DNA of 64,000 bases. Origin: CAVRUD01 sp963724285 (GTDB taxonomy: Bacteria; Chloroflexota; Chloroflexia; Thermomicrobiales; UBA6265). Below the pieces are notes generated by a model, which was given only the letters and a program-made list of their open reading frames with translations, was not told where the DNA came from and ran no database searches. The position numbers and the translations under genes were made by a program. The stretch spans positions 1 to 64,000 of the forward strand of contig CAVRUD010000011.1 of assembly GCA_963724285.1 (NCBI GenBank). The letters are read 5' to 3'. Of this stretch, positions 19,331 through 28,029 are shown in pieces; position 1 is the stretch's first letter; every line of letters starts with the position of its first letter.

Positions 19331-21058
19331 GTGGACCGACAACCTGAGTCGACCGTCAATGTGTTACTCGATGGCTACCGGGCGGGATTGATCTCACGGC
19401 GGCGGCTGATGGCCCTGGCGGCGAAGATGCCCGCCCTGGCGGCGGCGATCGCGGCGGGGGCGCACCTGCGGCCGAAGGGGGCGACTGCCTCCGGCACGCC
19501 GGGCCTGCGCCGGGCGGTGACCCGTTCCCAGGATGTCCCCCAGGGCGGTGAGTTGCGCGTCGCCTACGCCCAGGCGGTGAACGACACGCTGAACCAGCAC
19601 CGCTCCAACTACACCGTCTCGCGGATGGTGGCGCGCAACGTACTGGAGTGCCTGACCTGGGTGAACCCGGCCGACGGCTCGGTCAACCCGTGGCTGGCGG
19701 AGTCCTGGGAGATCAGCCCGGACGGCCTGGAGTACACCTTCAAGCTCAAGCAGGGCGTGACCTTCCACGACGGGACGCCGTTCAACGCTCAGGCGGTCAA
19801 GGCGAACTTCGACGTCACGATGGATCCAAATGAGCGGCCGGGTTTTGCCTACCAGGCGCTCGGCGGCACCTCCTACTCGGCCACCGAGGTCGTCGATGAC
19901 GCGACCGTCAAGGTGACATTCACGGCGCCGCACGCGGCTTTCCTGCTCTACCTGAGCGACGGCGGCACCGGCATCGACTCGCCGGACGCGCTGGCGGCGG
20001 GTGGCGCCGACTATGGCATCTCATCCCTGGTCGGCAGCGGCCCGTACACGTTTGTCGAGTGGATCAAGGACGACCACGTCACCCTGGTCAAGAATCCGGA
20101 CTACGTGTCAGGACCGGCTGCCTTCTCCTTCACCGGTCCGACCCCGCTCGACACGCTGACCTACCGCGAGGTGCCGGAGCCGTCCGTGCGCGCGGCGGCC
20201 GTGGTCAACGGCGAGATCGAGATGGCCAGGATCATCGAGCCGAACGTGGCCGATGTGGAGGGGGCCGAGGGGGTCGAGATCATCGCCACCCCGAAGGCCG
20301 GTTCTACCCGCATGTACCTGATGAATACCGCCAAGGCCCCGACGGACGACATCAACGTCCGCAAGGCGATCAACATGGCGATCGACAAAGAGGCCATGCT
20401 GGGTCTGCCGGGCTGGGCTGGCTACGGCCGCCCTGGTCTGGCTCCTCTGCCGAGCAACATGGTCCCGAACGGTGACCTCTCCGCCCTGGAGCAGTACGAC
20501 ATCCCGTACGACCTGGAAGGGGCGAATGCCTTGCTGGATGAGTCCGGCTGGGTGCTCGATGGCGATCTCCGCTCGAAGGACGGCGTCACGCTCGAACTGG
20601 ACATGGTGACGACGACCAACGACGTTGACGCCGGTCAGATCGAGCCGATCGACGGCTTCCTCAACGAGATTGGCGCCCGGCTCAACATCCGCTCCGGCGA
20701 CTTCAACTTCTGGATCGACACCGTCCAGCAGACCGATTTCCACATGACCCTCATGTCGGATTCCGGCTACATCGGCGTTGGCATCGTCGAGGAGTTCTTC
20801 CGCGAGGGTGAGCCGTTCGCCAACTACGGCCTGGCCAATCCGGAGTTGAACGAGCTGATCGACGCGGCGGTTGCCGCGCCGAACCTCGAGGAGCAGTGGG
20901 CGAACCTGATCCCGGCGATGGCGATCATCCTCCAGGAGGTCGTCGGCGTCATGGCGTGGGAGCAGGACTACCTCGACGCGACGTCGACCAAGGTCGGCGG
21001 CGTGACCTTCAACGAGGTCGGGTTCCCCTGGTTCTACGGCGCGTACGTGTCGGAGTAG
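19331..21058 (+). CDS. family-5 ABC substrate-binding protein for peptides or related solutes
   Basis: 575 residues, intact. The N-terminus has SRRRLMALAAKMPALAAAIA, a twin-arginine-like signal with hydrophobic stretch and no lipobox cysteine. The mature part has the SBP_bac_5 pattern: NVLECLTWVNPADGSVNPWL, LKQGVTFHDGTPFNAQAVK, SSLVGSGPYTFVEW, DDINVRKAINMAIDKEAML. GTG 19331 follows GAGGAGAG and is chosen because an upstream in-frame start would add an arginine-rich tail. It sits between the DppC-like and DppB-like permease genes, an unusual gene order (C, A, B), and is followed by a 122-bp repeat element that could uncouple its expression from the downstream permease. Confidence 0.92.
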   Translation: MDRQPESTVNVLLDGYRAGLISRRRLMALAAKMPALAAAIAAGAHLRPKGATASGTPGLRRAVTRSQDVPQGGELRVAYAQAVNDTLNQHRSNYTVSRMVARNVLECLTWVNPADGSVNPWLAESWEISPDGLEYTFKLKQGVTFHDGTPFNAQAVKANFDVTMDPNERPGFAYQALGGTSYSATEVVDDATVKVTFTAPHAAFLLYLSDGGTGIDSPDALAAGGADYGISSLVGSGPYTFVEWIKDDHVTLVKNPDYVSGPAAFSFTGPTPLDTLTYREVPEPSVRAAAVVNGEIEMARIIEPNVADVEGAEGVEIIATPKAGSTRMYLMNTAKAPTDDINVRKAINMAIDKEAMLGLPGWAGYGRPGLAPLPSNMVPNGDLSALEQYDIPYDLEGANALLDESGWVLDGDLRSKDGVTLELDMVTTTNDVDAGQIEPIDGFLNEIGARLNIRSGDFNFWIDTVQQTDFHMTLMSDSGYIGVGIVEEFFREGEPFANYGLANPELNELIDAAVAAPNLEEQWANLIPAMAIILQEVVGVMAWEQDYLDATSTKVGGVTFNEVGFPWFYGAYVSE

Positions 21059-21112
21059 GAGCACGGCGGCGTGCGGCGTGGCGGTGGCGATGTTGCCCCC
21101 GCGCCGCACGTT

Positions 21113-21234
21113 GTAGGGGCGGACCGGTGTGTCCGCCCGGTCGCCGACCGCAAAGTTACGCGGTTGGAGACGGTGTTTCCAGCATCGATACGCGTGGGAC
21201 AGGTTGCCGGGCGGACACACCGGTCCGCCCCTAC
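21113..21234. repeat. 120-bp GTAGGGG/CCCCTAC element (GGACCGGTGTGTCC type), copy A
   Basis: Terminal inverted repeats of about 28 bp begin GTAGGGGCGGACCGGTGTGT and end with the complement CCCCTAC. The 66-base interior holds GGTTGGAGACGGTGTTTCCA, which is shared, in part and in either orientation, with the copies at 38098, 44918 and 61054. It lies between a binding-protein gene and the next permease gene of one operon. Confidence 0.9.
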
Positions 21235-21287
21235 AAGGCCAACGTCGGGGCAATACCCGTTGTCGTTCGGGTGAGTGGGGTTCCTTC

Positions 21288-22214
21288 ATGCGCTACGCGT
21301 TGCGGCGGTTGGTGTTCGCGGTGCCGGTGCTCTTCGGGGTATCGGTGCTGACCTTCTTGATGTTGCATCTCGTCCCGGGCGATCCGGTGGCGGCGATGTT
21401 CATCGGCCAGGGCGGCGCCAAAGAAGAGCAGATGGAGGCGGTGCGCGAGCAACTCGGGCTGAACGACCCCCTGCCGGTGCAATACGTCAATTACATGAAG
21501 AACGTCTTCCAAGGAGACCTGGGCAACTCGATCCGGACGAGGGAGCCCGTGGCGGACATGATCCGTCGCAACTTCCCGCCGACGTTGCAACTGACACTTG
21601 CGAGCATGGGGTTGGCGGTTGTCCTCGGGGTGACGCTGGGTGTCGTCGCGGCCATCAACCGGGGCAAGATCATCGACAACCTGATGATGCTCATCGCCCT
21701 GGCGGGCGTCTCGATGCCCTCCTTCTGGCTGGGCTTGCTCCTGATCTCGTGCTTCTCGATCTGGCTGGGCTGGTTCCCGATTATCGGGGGGACGGGGTGG
21801 CGTGGGCTGGCGCTGCCTGCCTTCGCGCTCGGGTTCGCCGCCTCGGCGATCATCGCCCGGATGGTGCGGTCGAGTTTGCTGGAGGTTCTGGGGGAGAACT
21901 ACATCGTCACGGCACGAGCCAAGGGAATCAAGGAGGGGCGGGTGATCGTGCGGCATGCCCTGCGCAATGCCGCGATTCCGGTCCTGACGATCGTCGGATT
22001 GCAGTTCGGCGGCCTGCTGGCTGGAGCGGTCATCGTCGAGCAGGTGTTTTCGCGGCAGGGGATCGGGCGGATGCTGGTCTCAGCCTTGCAAAGCCGGGAC
22101 TTCCCGGTCGCGCAGGGGGGCGTGCTCTTCGTGGCGGTGATTTACGTCCTGGTGAACCTGTTAGTCGATCTTCTCTACGGCGTGATCGATCCTCGCATTT
22201 CGGTCGATGACTGA
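21288..22214 (+). CDS. DppB/OppB-type ABC transporter permease
   Basis: 308 residues, intact. Starts MRYALRRLVFAVPVLFGVSV, the standard first membrane helix, then LHLVPGDPVAAMF and the periplasmic DPLPVQYVNYMKNVFQGDLG. The EAA loop is NYIVTARAKGIKEGRVIVRHALRNA and the protein ends YGVIDPRI. ATG 21288 is selected because the in-frame upstream codons run through the 122-bp repeat. Together with the DppC-like permease and the binding protein it makes the membrane part of a peptide/amide importer. Confidence 0.93.
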   Translation: MRYALRRLVFAVPVLFGVSVLTFLMLHLVPGDPVAAMFIGQGGAKEEQMEAVREQLGLNDPLPVQYVNYMKNVFQGDLGNSIRTREPVADMIRRNFPPTLQLTLASMGLAVVLGVTLGVVAAINRGKIIDNLMMLIALAGVSMPSFWLGLLLISCFSIWLGWFPIIGGTGWRGLALPAFALGFAASAIIARMVRSSLLEVLGENYIVTARAKGIKEGRVIVRHALRNAAIPVLTIVGLQFGGLLAGAVIVEQVFSRQGIGRMLVSALQSRDFPVAQGGVLFVAVIYVLVNLLVDLLYGVIDPRISVDD

Positions 22215-22234
22215 CCGGAGGAGCGGATGATCGC

Positions 22235-23533
22235 ATGATGGATCGCGCCTCCGTCCGGGGTGGCGCCCCCCGGACGGTGGACATCATTCGGGCGGTGCTG
22301 CGCAGGCAGGTGATCGCGATCTGCGCGGTTGCCTTCCTGGCCGACATCATGAGCGGGATGCTGGGGGCGACCTTCTCGCTCTACGCCGAGGACCTGGGCG
22401 CCTCGGTCGTCCTGATCGGTATCCTGACGAGCCTGACCGGGCTGACCGGACTGGTCTCATCGGTCCCGGTGGGCATCTTCTCGGATCGGGTCGGCCGGGG
22501 CAAAGTCCTGGCATTCGGGATGACCGCCTTTGCCGGGGCGCTGGCCCTTTGCGCGATCGCGCCGAACCCGCTCTTCCTCATTCCCGGGCGATTGCTGCTC
22601 GGCGTGGCGATGGTGGCCTCCTTCTGGATTGCCGCCGCCTATCTGGGCGATATCGTCACCAATTCCGAGCGCGGCGTGGCCTTCGGGCTCCTAACCACGG
22701 CGATGGGGTTGGGCTTCACCGTCGGACCGCTCCTCGGCGGGGTCATCTCCGATGCCACCAGCATGCGCGGCGCCTACGCCGTGGCGGCGGGCATCGGACT
22801 GATAGGAGTCTGGATTGTCCTGTCGGTGCTGCTACAGCCGGGGACGCGGGGCGGGCGGCACCGGAGGCCCCGCATCGCGTTGCGCGATTCCCTCCGCGTC
22901 GGACGGGATCCGGCTCTGGTCGCGGTCGGTGTCGCAAACGTGCTTTCCGGGATCGTCTTTGGCGGCGCGATCGCGACGATCTTCCCGCTCTACGCGGAGG
23001 ACCTCGGGCTCTCCGCCGGGACGATTGGGACGATGTTCGCCGTCCGAGCGCTGGCGTCTACCTCGGTGCGGCTTCCCAGTGGCGCCCTGACCGGGATCCT
23101 GGGCAGCCGCCAGGTGGTACTTGGGGCGTTGGTGCTGGAGACGATCGCGGTGGCCGGGATCGGCACCGCCGAGAGCTACGGCCCGCTGCTGCTCTGGCTG
23201 ATCGTCGAGGGCGTTGGCTATGGCGCCTTCCTCGCCAGTTCGCAGGCCTACCTGGCCGAGAACACGGTCGAAGAGACGCGGGGCGCGGCGATCGGTCTCT
23301 ACTCGATGACGGGCGGCATCGGAAACACGTTTGCGCCCCTGGCGTTGGGACTGGTTGCGGCCGCGTTCGGGCTTGACGCGGTCTTCTTCGTTGCCGGTGG
23401 ATTGACGTTGATTGGCATCGTCGCGATTGGCATTGTCTGGCTGCGCATCCCCGCGCGGAGCGGGGAGTATCGGGCGCAGGTGAACGACGGACGAGAACTG
23501 GCCCAGGGTGGGGCGGGAGGCGGAAGACGGTGA
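22235..23533 (+). CDS. MFS transporter
   Basis: 432 residues with about twelve predicted membrane helices. The MFS loop motif between helices 2 and 3 is visible as VGIFSDRVGRGKVLAFG, and a similar motif in the second half appears as RLPSGALTGILGSRQVVLG. This two-fold pattern suits drug- or metabolite-efflux MFS proteins; the solute is unknown. ATG 22235 follows GGAGGAG by 12 bases. The gene ends in a GTGA overlap with the following S9-fold gene (stop 23531-23533, next start 23530), so the two are translationally coupled. In this locus it could export a product of peptide breakdown, but that is speculative. Confidence 0.9.
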   Translation: MMDRASVRGGAPRTVDIIRAVLRRQVIAICAVAFLADIMSGMLGATFSLYAEDLGASVVLIGILTSLTGLTGLVSSVPVGIFSDRVGRGKVLAFGMTAFAGALALCAIAPNPLFLIPGRLLLGVAMVASFWIAAAYLGDIVTNSERGVAFGLLTTAMGLGFTVGPLLGGVISDATSMRGAYAVAAGIGLIGVWIVLSVLLQPGTRGGRHRRPRIALRDSLRVGRDPALVAVGVANVLSGIVFGGAIATIFPLYAEDLGLSAGTIGTMFAVRALASTSVRLPSGALTGILGSRQVVLGALVLETIAVAGIGTAESYGPLLLWLIVEGVGYGAFLASSQAYLAENTVEETRGAAIGLYSMTGGIGNTFAPLALGLVAAAFGLDAVFFVAGGLTLIGIVAIGIVWLRIPARSGEYRAQVNDGRELAQGGAGGGRR

Positions 23534-25416
23534 TCTCGATCGATCAGTTGTTGGCGATCAAGCCCATTCCAGGTAACGAGGCGCCGCGGTGGCTGCCGGA
23601 CGGCTCGGGCATCGTGATCGCCTCGGGCCTGGGCGGTGGGCTCGATCTGTGGAAGGTCCCGGCTGGAGGAGGTGCCCCGTCGCGGCTCTCGGTCGGCATG
23701 GGATCTGTCGGGCACCTGGCCTACACGATGTTCACGCCGTCCCCGGACGGGAAGTACATCGCCTACGTCTCGCAGAAAAGTGGCGCGTACGAAGTCTGGC
23801 TCTGGCAGGCCAGCGGCGAGCCGGACCGGCAGCTTTCGCGCCTGGGGTCGGCGATCGAGTCGCTGGCCTGGGCGCCGGATGGCTCCGCGGTCGTCATCTC
23901 CGCCAATCGGACCGGCGTCTACGATGTCTACCGGCTCGACATTGCGGACGGCAGTGCCCACCGCCTGACGGACCACGCGAACTACGAGGTCTATGCCACC
24001 TTCAGCGCCGATAGCAATGACGTCATCTACACCCGGCTCGACCAGCGATGGGTCGATCACGAGATCGTGCGCATGGGCCGCGACGGCTCCAACCCGCGGG
24101 TGATCGGCACCGACGAGAATTTCTTCGATTACCACTACGGCCGCACCTTCGGCTATCCGACCTCCTCGCCAGACGGGAAGTGGGTCTTCTTCCGTTCGCA
24201 TCGGTCCGGGTGGATCACCTACTGGGCAGTGCCGGCGGAAGGAGGAGAGGCGCGGCAGTTGGCGCCGCAGGAAGCGGATCAGGAAGGGGGAGCCTGGTCG
24301 CCGGACGGCAGTTGGTTCGCGTACACCTCGAACACCAACGGGACGATGGATCTTCGGATCGTGCCCGCTGAAGGGGGCGACGCCCGGGTGCTGGTCTCGC
24401 CGGAAGTCGGGGTCGTCTCCCACCCGCAGTGGTCACCGGACGGCACCAGGATCAGCTACCTCTTCGCCACCCCGACTTGCCCGGCCGACCTGTATGTCGT
24501 GTCGGTGGCGGACGGCTCGGTGCTTCGCCTGACCGACTCTTCATTGGGCTCGACGAGCACGATGCTGGCGACGCCCGAAAAGATCTCCTACAAGAGCTTC
24601 GATGGCGAAACCATCCACGCCTATCTGTACAAGCCGGAATCGATCGGGGTGGAGCCGAACGGGGCCGGGATCATGTTCGTCCACGGCGGCCCGACGAGCC
24701 AGTTCGCGGATACGCTCCAGCCGCAGGTCCAATACTTCACCCAGCGCGGCTACACCCTGATGCTGCCCAACCCGCGCGGCAGCTCGGGATACGGCCGCCG
24801 ATTTGAGGACCTGAACGACGCTGATTGGGGCCATGGCGACCTGCAGGATGTGATCTATGGGGCCGAGGAACTGAAAAAGGTCCCGGGCGTCGATCCCAAC
24901 AAGATGGGCATCACCGGCACCTCCTACGGCGGAATCATGAGCATGGCCGCTGTCGCCTTTGCGCCGGGCTACTTCCAGGCGTCGATTCCGATGTCCGGCT
25001 ACGGCGACTTCTTGCACATGAAGGCCGAACAAGAGCTGCGCCACATCAAGCTGCTGGAATACGAGTTTGGGACGGTGGAGGAGCACCCTGAGGTCTACCG
25101 CAAGTGTTCGCCTTTGTTCTCGGTCGCGCAGGCAACCACGCCGTGCTTCGTGCTGCACGGCAGCGGCGTCTACCCGCAATCCGTCGCCGGTAAGGAATTC
25201 GCGCTGGCCCTGGAGCGGGAGTACAAGACCTTCAAGTACAAGACCTACGCGGGCGAGACCTACTACGTCGCCTCGACCGCCAATGTCCGCCAGATGCTGC
25301 TCGACATGGACGACTTTTTCCGGCTCTACCTGGACTTGGAGCCTCGCAAGAGCGAGGGCGGATTCCCGGTGGTGACGACGGGGCCGTCGTCGATTCCGCG
25401 GGATGTGGCGGAGTAG
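23530..25416 (+). CDS. S9-fold (prolyl oligopeptidase-like) protein lacking the usual Asp and His contexts
   Basis: 628 residues. The N-terminal two thirds is a WD40/TolB-like propeller with repeated PDG motifs (PSPDGKYIAYVS, APDGSAVVISANR, SPDGKWVFFRSH, SPDGSWFAYTS, SPDGTRISYLF). The C-terminal alpha/beta-hydrolase domain has the oxyanion segment FVHGGPTSQF, then NPRGSSGYGR and the nucleophile elbow GTSYGG (Ser about 465). The region that normally carries the catalytic Asp (HGxxDxxVP) reads LHGSGVYPQS, and the one with the catalytic His (PGEGHG) reads YAGETYYVAS, so two of three triad residues are not where expected. It may be a divergent peptidase or a non-peptidase relative. GTG 23530 is preceded by GGAGGCGG. 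Confidence 0.88.
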   Translation: MISIDQLLAIKPIPGNEAPRWLPDGSGIVIASGLGGGLDLWKVPAGGGAPSRLSVGMGSVGHLAYTMFTPSPDGKYIAYVSQKSGAYEVWLWQASGEPDRQLSRLGSAIESLAWAPDGSAVVISANRTGVYDVYRLDIADGSAHRLTDHANYEVYATFSADSNDVIYTRLDQRWVDHEIVRMGRDGSNPRVIGTDENFFDYHYGRTFGYPTSSPDGKWVFFRSHRSGWITYWAVPAEGGEARQLAPQEADQEGGAWSPDGSWFAYTSNTNGTMDLRIVPAEGGDARVLVSPEVGVVSHPQWSPDGTRISYLFATPTCPADLYVVSVADGSVLRLTDSSLGSTSTMLATPEKISYKSFDGETIHAYLYKPESIGVEPNGAGIMFVHGGPTSQFADTLQPQVQYFTQRGYTLMLPNPRGSSGYGRRFEDLNDADWGHGDLQDVIYGAEELKKVPGVDPNKMGITGTSYGGIMSMAAVAFAPGYFQASIPMSGYGDFLHMKAEQELRHIKLLEYEFGTVEEHPEVYRKCSPLFSVAQATTPCFVLHGSGVYPQSVAGKEFALALEREYKTFKYKTYAGETYYVASTANVRQMLLDMDDFFRLYLDLEPRKSEGGFPVVTTGPSSIPRDVAE

Positions 25417-25431
25417 GGTCCATCGACGCTG

Positions 25432-26629
25432 TTAGGATGTCGTTGACTGGCGCGGCGTGTCCGGCTGCGAATGGTGGTCGGCGGTGTCTTGAAACAGCAG
25501 CCAGTAGGGGGTGTAGCGATAGATTCGGTTGCGCTGGCGACCGGTGATCTCGTCGAGGAAGTCCAAGCGTGGTGAGGCGGTCGATGAGCGGGCTGGCGGT
25601 GACATCCGTGACGCCCAGGAGGTCAGAAATGAGGGCGATATTCACGAGCGGCCGCTGAAAGAGCACGTCGAGGAAGCGATTCTCGTTGGCGCCGTGGCCA
25701 TGGTCCATGAAGCAAGGCGCGATGCGACTCGCGCATACGGACAATGGTGCGCGCGGTGACGATTGCCTCTTCTGCGGTCTCGGCCACGCCGCGTAGGAAG
25801 AAGCGGAGCCAGCCTTCCCAGTCGCCGTCCTGCCTGACCGCCATCAAGCGGTCGTAGTACTCGGCGCGATGCGTCTTCAAGTAGGCGCTCAGATAGAGCA
25901 GCGGGCGGTGGAGCGTGCCCCGATGAACCAGCAGAAATGCGATCAGGAGGCGGCCGACCCGGCCGTTGCCATCAAGAAAGGGATGAATCGTCTCGAACTG
26001 AACATGGGCAAGTCCGCAGAAGATGAGCGATGGGAGATCCTCGCCGGAGTGGAGGTAACTTTTCGAATTCGCCCAAGGCGCTCCCGAGTTCTGACGCGGG
26101 TGGCGGCACGAACGTCGCTCGGGAGAGGGGCGCGTTCTGGGCACCTATCCAGTTCTGGCTGGTGCGAAACTCACCCGGCATCCGGTCGGCGCCGCGTACG
26201 TCTCGGAGCAACTCGGCATGGATCTCCCGAATCAAGCGCAGCGAAAGTGGGAGCGTTGAAAGTCGGTCAAGTCCGTAGTTCATCGCCCTGCACATAGTTG
26301 ACAACTTCGCCGACGTCGTCCGGGAGATCGCGGGCGCGGGGATCAAGCTCAAAGGCCAGCACATCTTCCAGCGTACTTTGAGTCCCCTCGATCGCGGAAC
26401 TATCCACCGCCTCTCTCCGGACGTACATCGCGACGAAGAGATCAGGGTTCGGCAGTGTCTCGGTGAGTCCATCAAGCCGACCGACGGCTTGATCGGCGCG
26501 GGAGAGGAGTGCCACGAGGGGACTGTCGAGCGTAACCGGCGGATCTGGTGGTAGAGGGGCGGGAATGAAGGCCCGGTAGCCGGTTGGTTGGCTTACATAG
26601 CGGCCTGCGCGTGTACTTATGGTGGCCAT
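25432..26629 (-). CDS. class II Fic family protein with C-terminal winged helix, several frameshifts as assembled
   Basis: About 390 residues after joining frames. The N-terminal part has the inhibitory helix motif SSAIEGTQSTLEDV (S-x-x-x-E-G, class II autoinhibited Fic proteins). The Fic core follows with MNYGLDRLSTLPLSLRLIREIH and the active-site loop HPFLDGNGRVGR, matching HPFxDGNGRxxR. The C-terminus is a helix-turn-helix region (NIALISDLLGVTDVTASPLIDRL, then RQRNRIYRYTPYW). Fic enzymes usually transfer AMP from ATP to proteins. Frame changes lie near 26280, 26100, 25740 and 25570, more than in any neighbour of its length, so genuine decay is possible. It is divergent from the oxidoreductase gene across a spacer with two operator-like palindromes. 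Confidence 0.82.
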
Positions 26630-26654
26630 CGGTGCCCTCTAAGCAACAGCTGCT

Positions 26655-26688
26655 AAGGTAACGGGACCAGAGTGCCCTCCGTTATCTT
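26655..26688. promoter_or_regulatory. inverted repeat, possible operator
   Basis: AAGGTAACGG (26655-26664) and CCGTTATCTT (26679-26688) are reverse complements with one mismatch, separated by 14 bases. It lies 26 bases upstream of the Fic gene start. Confidence 0.5.
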
Positions 26689-26703
26689 ACTGGAGGCGCA
26701 ATT

Positions 26704-26720
26704 TGTACGATAATCGTACA
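26704..26720. promoter_or_regulatory. perfect palindrome TGTACGATAATCGTACA
   Basis: Two 8-bp arms around a single A, in the 141-bp spacer between the divergent Fic and oxidoreductase genes. It is a plausible binding site for the winged helix of the Fic protein or another local regulator. Confidence 0.6.
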
Positions 26721-26770
26721 TGGTGGGTAACGTCGACTGTGAGCAATAGGAAAGGATTCGGTGAACGGCG

Positions 26771-27640
26771 GTGTCAAGACCGTTGAGTATCGGAATCCTG
26801 CGCAGCTTTGCGCTGCCGTGGCCTGAGATCGTGGAAGCGTGGCAGCGGTACGACGGGTGGGAGGAGATCGACAGCATCTGGGGAGTCGATCACTTCATGC
26901 GGCCGAGTGCGCCGCAGGAGCCGCATTTTGACGGGTGGACGGCACTGGCGTCGCTGGCGGCACTGACGAAGCGGGCACGAATCGGGCTGCTGGTGACGTG
27001 CAACACGTTCCGGCACCCATCGTTGCTGGCGAAGATGGCGACGACGGTCGATCACGCGAGCGGGGGCAGGCTGGAGTTGGGGATCGGGGCGGGGTGGTTC
27101 GTGCCGGAGCACACTGCCTTTGGGATTCCGTTTCCGATGGGTGGGGAGCGGGTGGCCAGGGTCGAGGAGGCGGTGGCCCTGCTCGACGTCCTGTTGCGTG
27201 ACGAGGGTGTGACCTTTACGGGCCAGTTCTACCAGACCGAGGATGCGACCCTGCGGCCCGGATCGGTGCAGCGGCCCCGGCCACCCATCACGATCGGTGG
27301 CCACGGTCCGCGCATGATCAAGGTGGCGGCCCAGTACGCGGACCGGTTTAACACGTTCGGGACAGTGGCCGAGATGCGAGAGCGCCATGCCCGCTTGAGC
27401 GAGGAGCTTGCCGCGATCGGGCGGGACCCGGCGACGATCATCCGGTCGTGCTACGGCGGCCCGCACAACCTGGGCGCCGATCCGTGGGAGTCGCCTGGGG
27501 CATTCGAGGATGTGGTTGGGCGGTACACCGAGGGGACGGGCATCACGGAGTTCATCCTCGAGCCGCCGAGTACGGCGCAGTTGCCGGTTGTCCGGAGGAT
27601 ATTGACGGAGACGTTGCCGGGATTGAGAACGCTGGCCTGA
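26771..27640 (+). CDS. luciferase-like (LLM class) F420-dependent oxidoreductase
   Basis: 289 residues of the bacterial luciferase-like TIM barrel. Diagnostic segments are IWGVDHFMRPSAP, TKRARIGLLVTCNTFRHPSLLAKMATTVDHASGGRLELGIGAGW read in the usual order, RVARVEEAVALLDVLL, and RPPITIGGHGPRMIKVAAQYAD. These match the F420- or FMN-dependent LLM oxidoreductases that are abundant in Chloroflexota and Actinomycetota; the substrate is unknown. The GTG at 26771 begins the recognisable family sequence SRPLSIGILRSF. It stands alone, between the Fic gene and a repeat element. Confidence 0.9.
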   Translation: MSRPLSIGILRSFALPWPEIVEAWQRYDGWEEIDSIWGVDHFMRPSAPQEPHFDGWTALASLAALTKRARIGLLVTCNTFRHPSLLAKMATTVDHASGGRLELGIGAGWFVPEHTAFGIPFPMGGERVARVEEAVALLDVLLRDEGVTFTGQFYQTEDATLRPGSVQRPRPPITIGGHGPRMIKVAAQYADRFNTFGTVAEMRERHARLSEELAAIGRDPATIIRSCYGGPHNLGADPWESPGAFEDVVGRYTEGTGITEFILEPPSTAQLPVVRRILTETLPGLRTLA

Positions 27641-27661
27641 AAGGATAATAGGGTAACCCGT

Positions 27662-27766
27662 GTAGGGGCGAGGCATGCCTCGCCCAGTGTCCAGACCACC
27701 GCGGAACCGTGATCTCCCCCGAAACAACGTGGCGGGCGGATTGGGCGAGGCATGCCTCGCCCCTAC
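27662..27766. repeat. GTAGGGG/CCCCTAC element with self-palindromic arms (GAGGCATGCCTC type)
   Basis: Two 25-bp terminal arms (27662-27686 and 27742-27766) are reverse complements, and each arm itself contains the palindrome GGCGAGGCATGCCTCGCC. The 55-base interior differs from the GGACCGG type elements. Confidence 0.9.
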
Positions 27767-27852
27767 GAGCCGAACCGCGTGTGCAAGCCCTGTCACATCA
27801 GCAAAGAGGGCCGCCCAAGGGTCTGAAACGGCGGGCGAGGCGGCCCAGCTAT

Positions 27853-27880
27853 TGACACGTGTGCGTATCGCCTCTAGGAT
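27853..27880 (+). promoter_or_regulatory. sigma-70 promoter of the second GntR gene
   Basis: TTGACA (27853-27858), 16-base spacer, TAGGAT (27875-27880). It lies upstream of the GntR/SDR genes and abuts the operator-like palindrome. Confidence 0.7.
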
Positions 27881-27895
27881 TGTTGACAATCAACA
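27879..27895. promoter_or_regulatory. operator-like palindrome TGTTGACAATCAACA
   Basis: TGTTGA-CAA-TCAACA (27881-27895), overlapping a second symmetric sequence ATTGTTGACAAT (27879-27890). It overlaps the -10 element and start of transcription. The same layout, TGTCGA-CCG-TCGACA, is found at 59711-59725 next to another FCD-type GntR gene. Confidence 0.7.
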
Positions 27896-28029
27896 GTTTA
27901 CAGATATGGTGTTGGGCCGAATGTCTCGTTCGGCATCGGGTACATCGCATCAGCGTCACGACCCGCGGGCAGCGTTGCCCACGGGAGGGGTGGACATGGT
28001 CCTTGTCTGACCTTCAGTCAGTGTTGACG

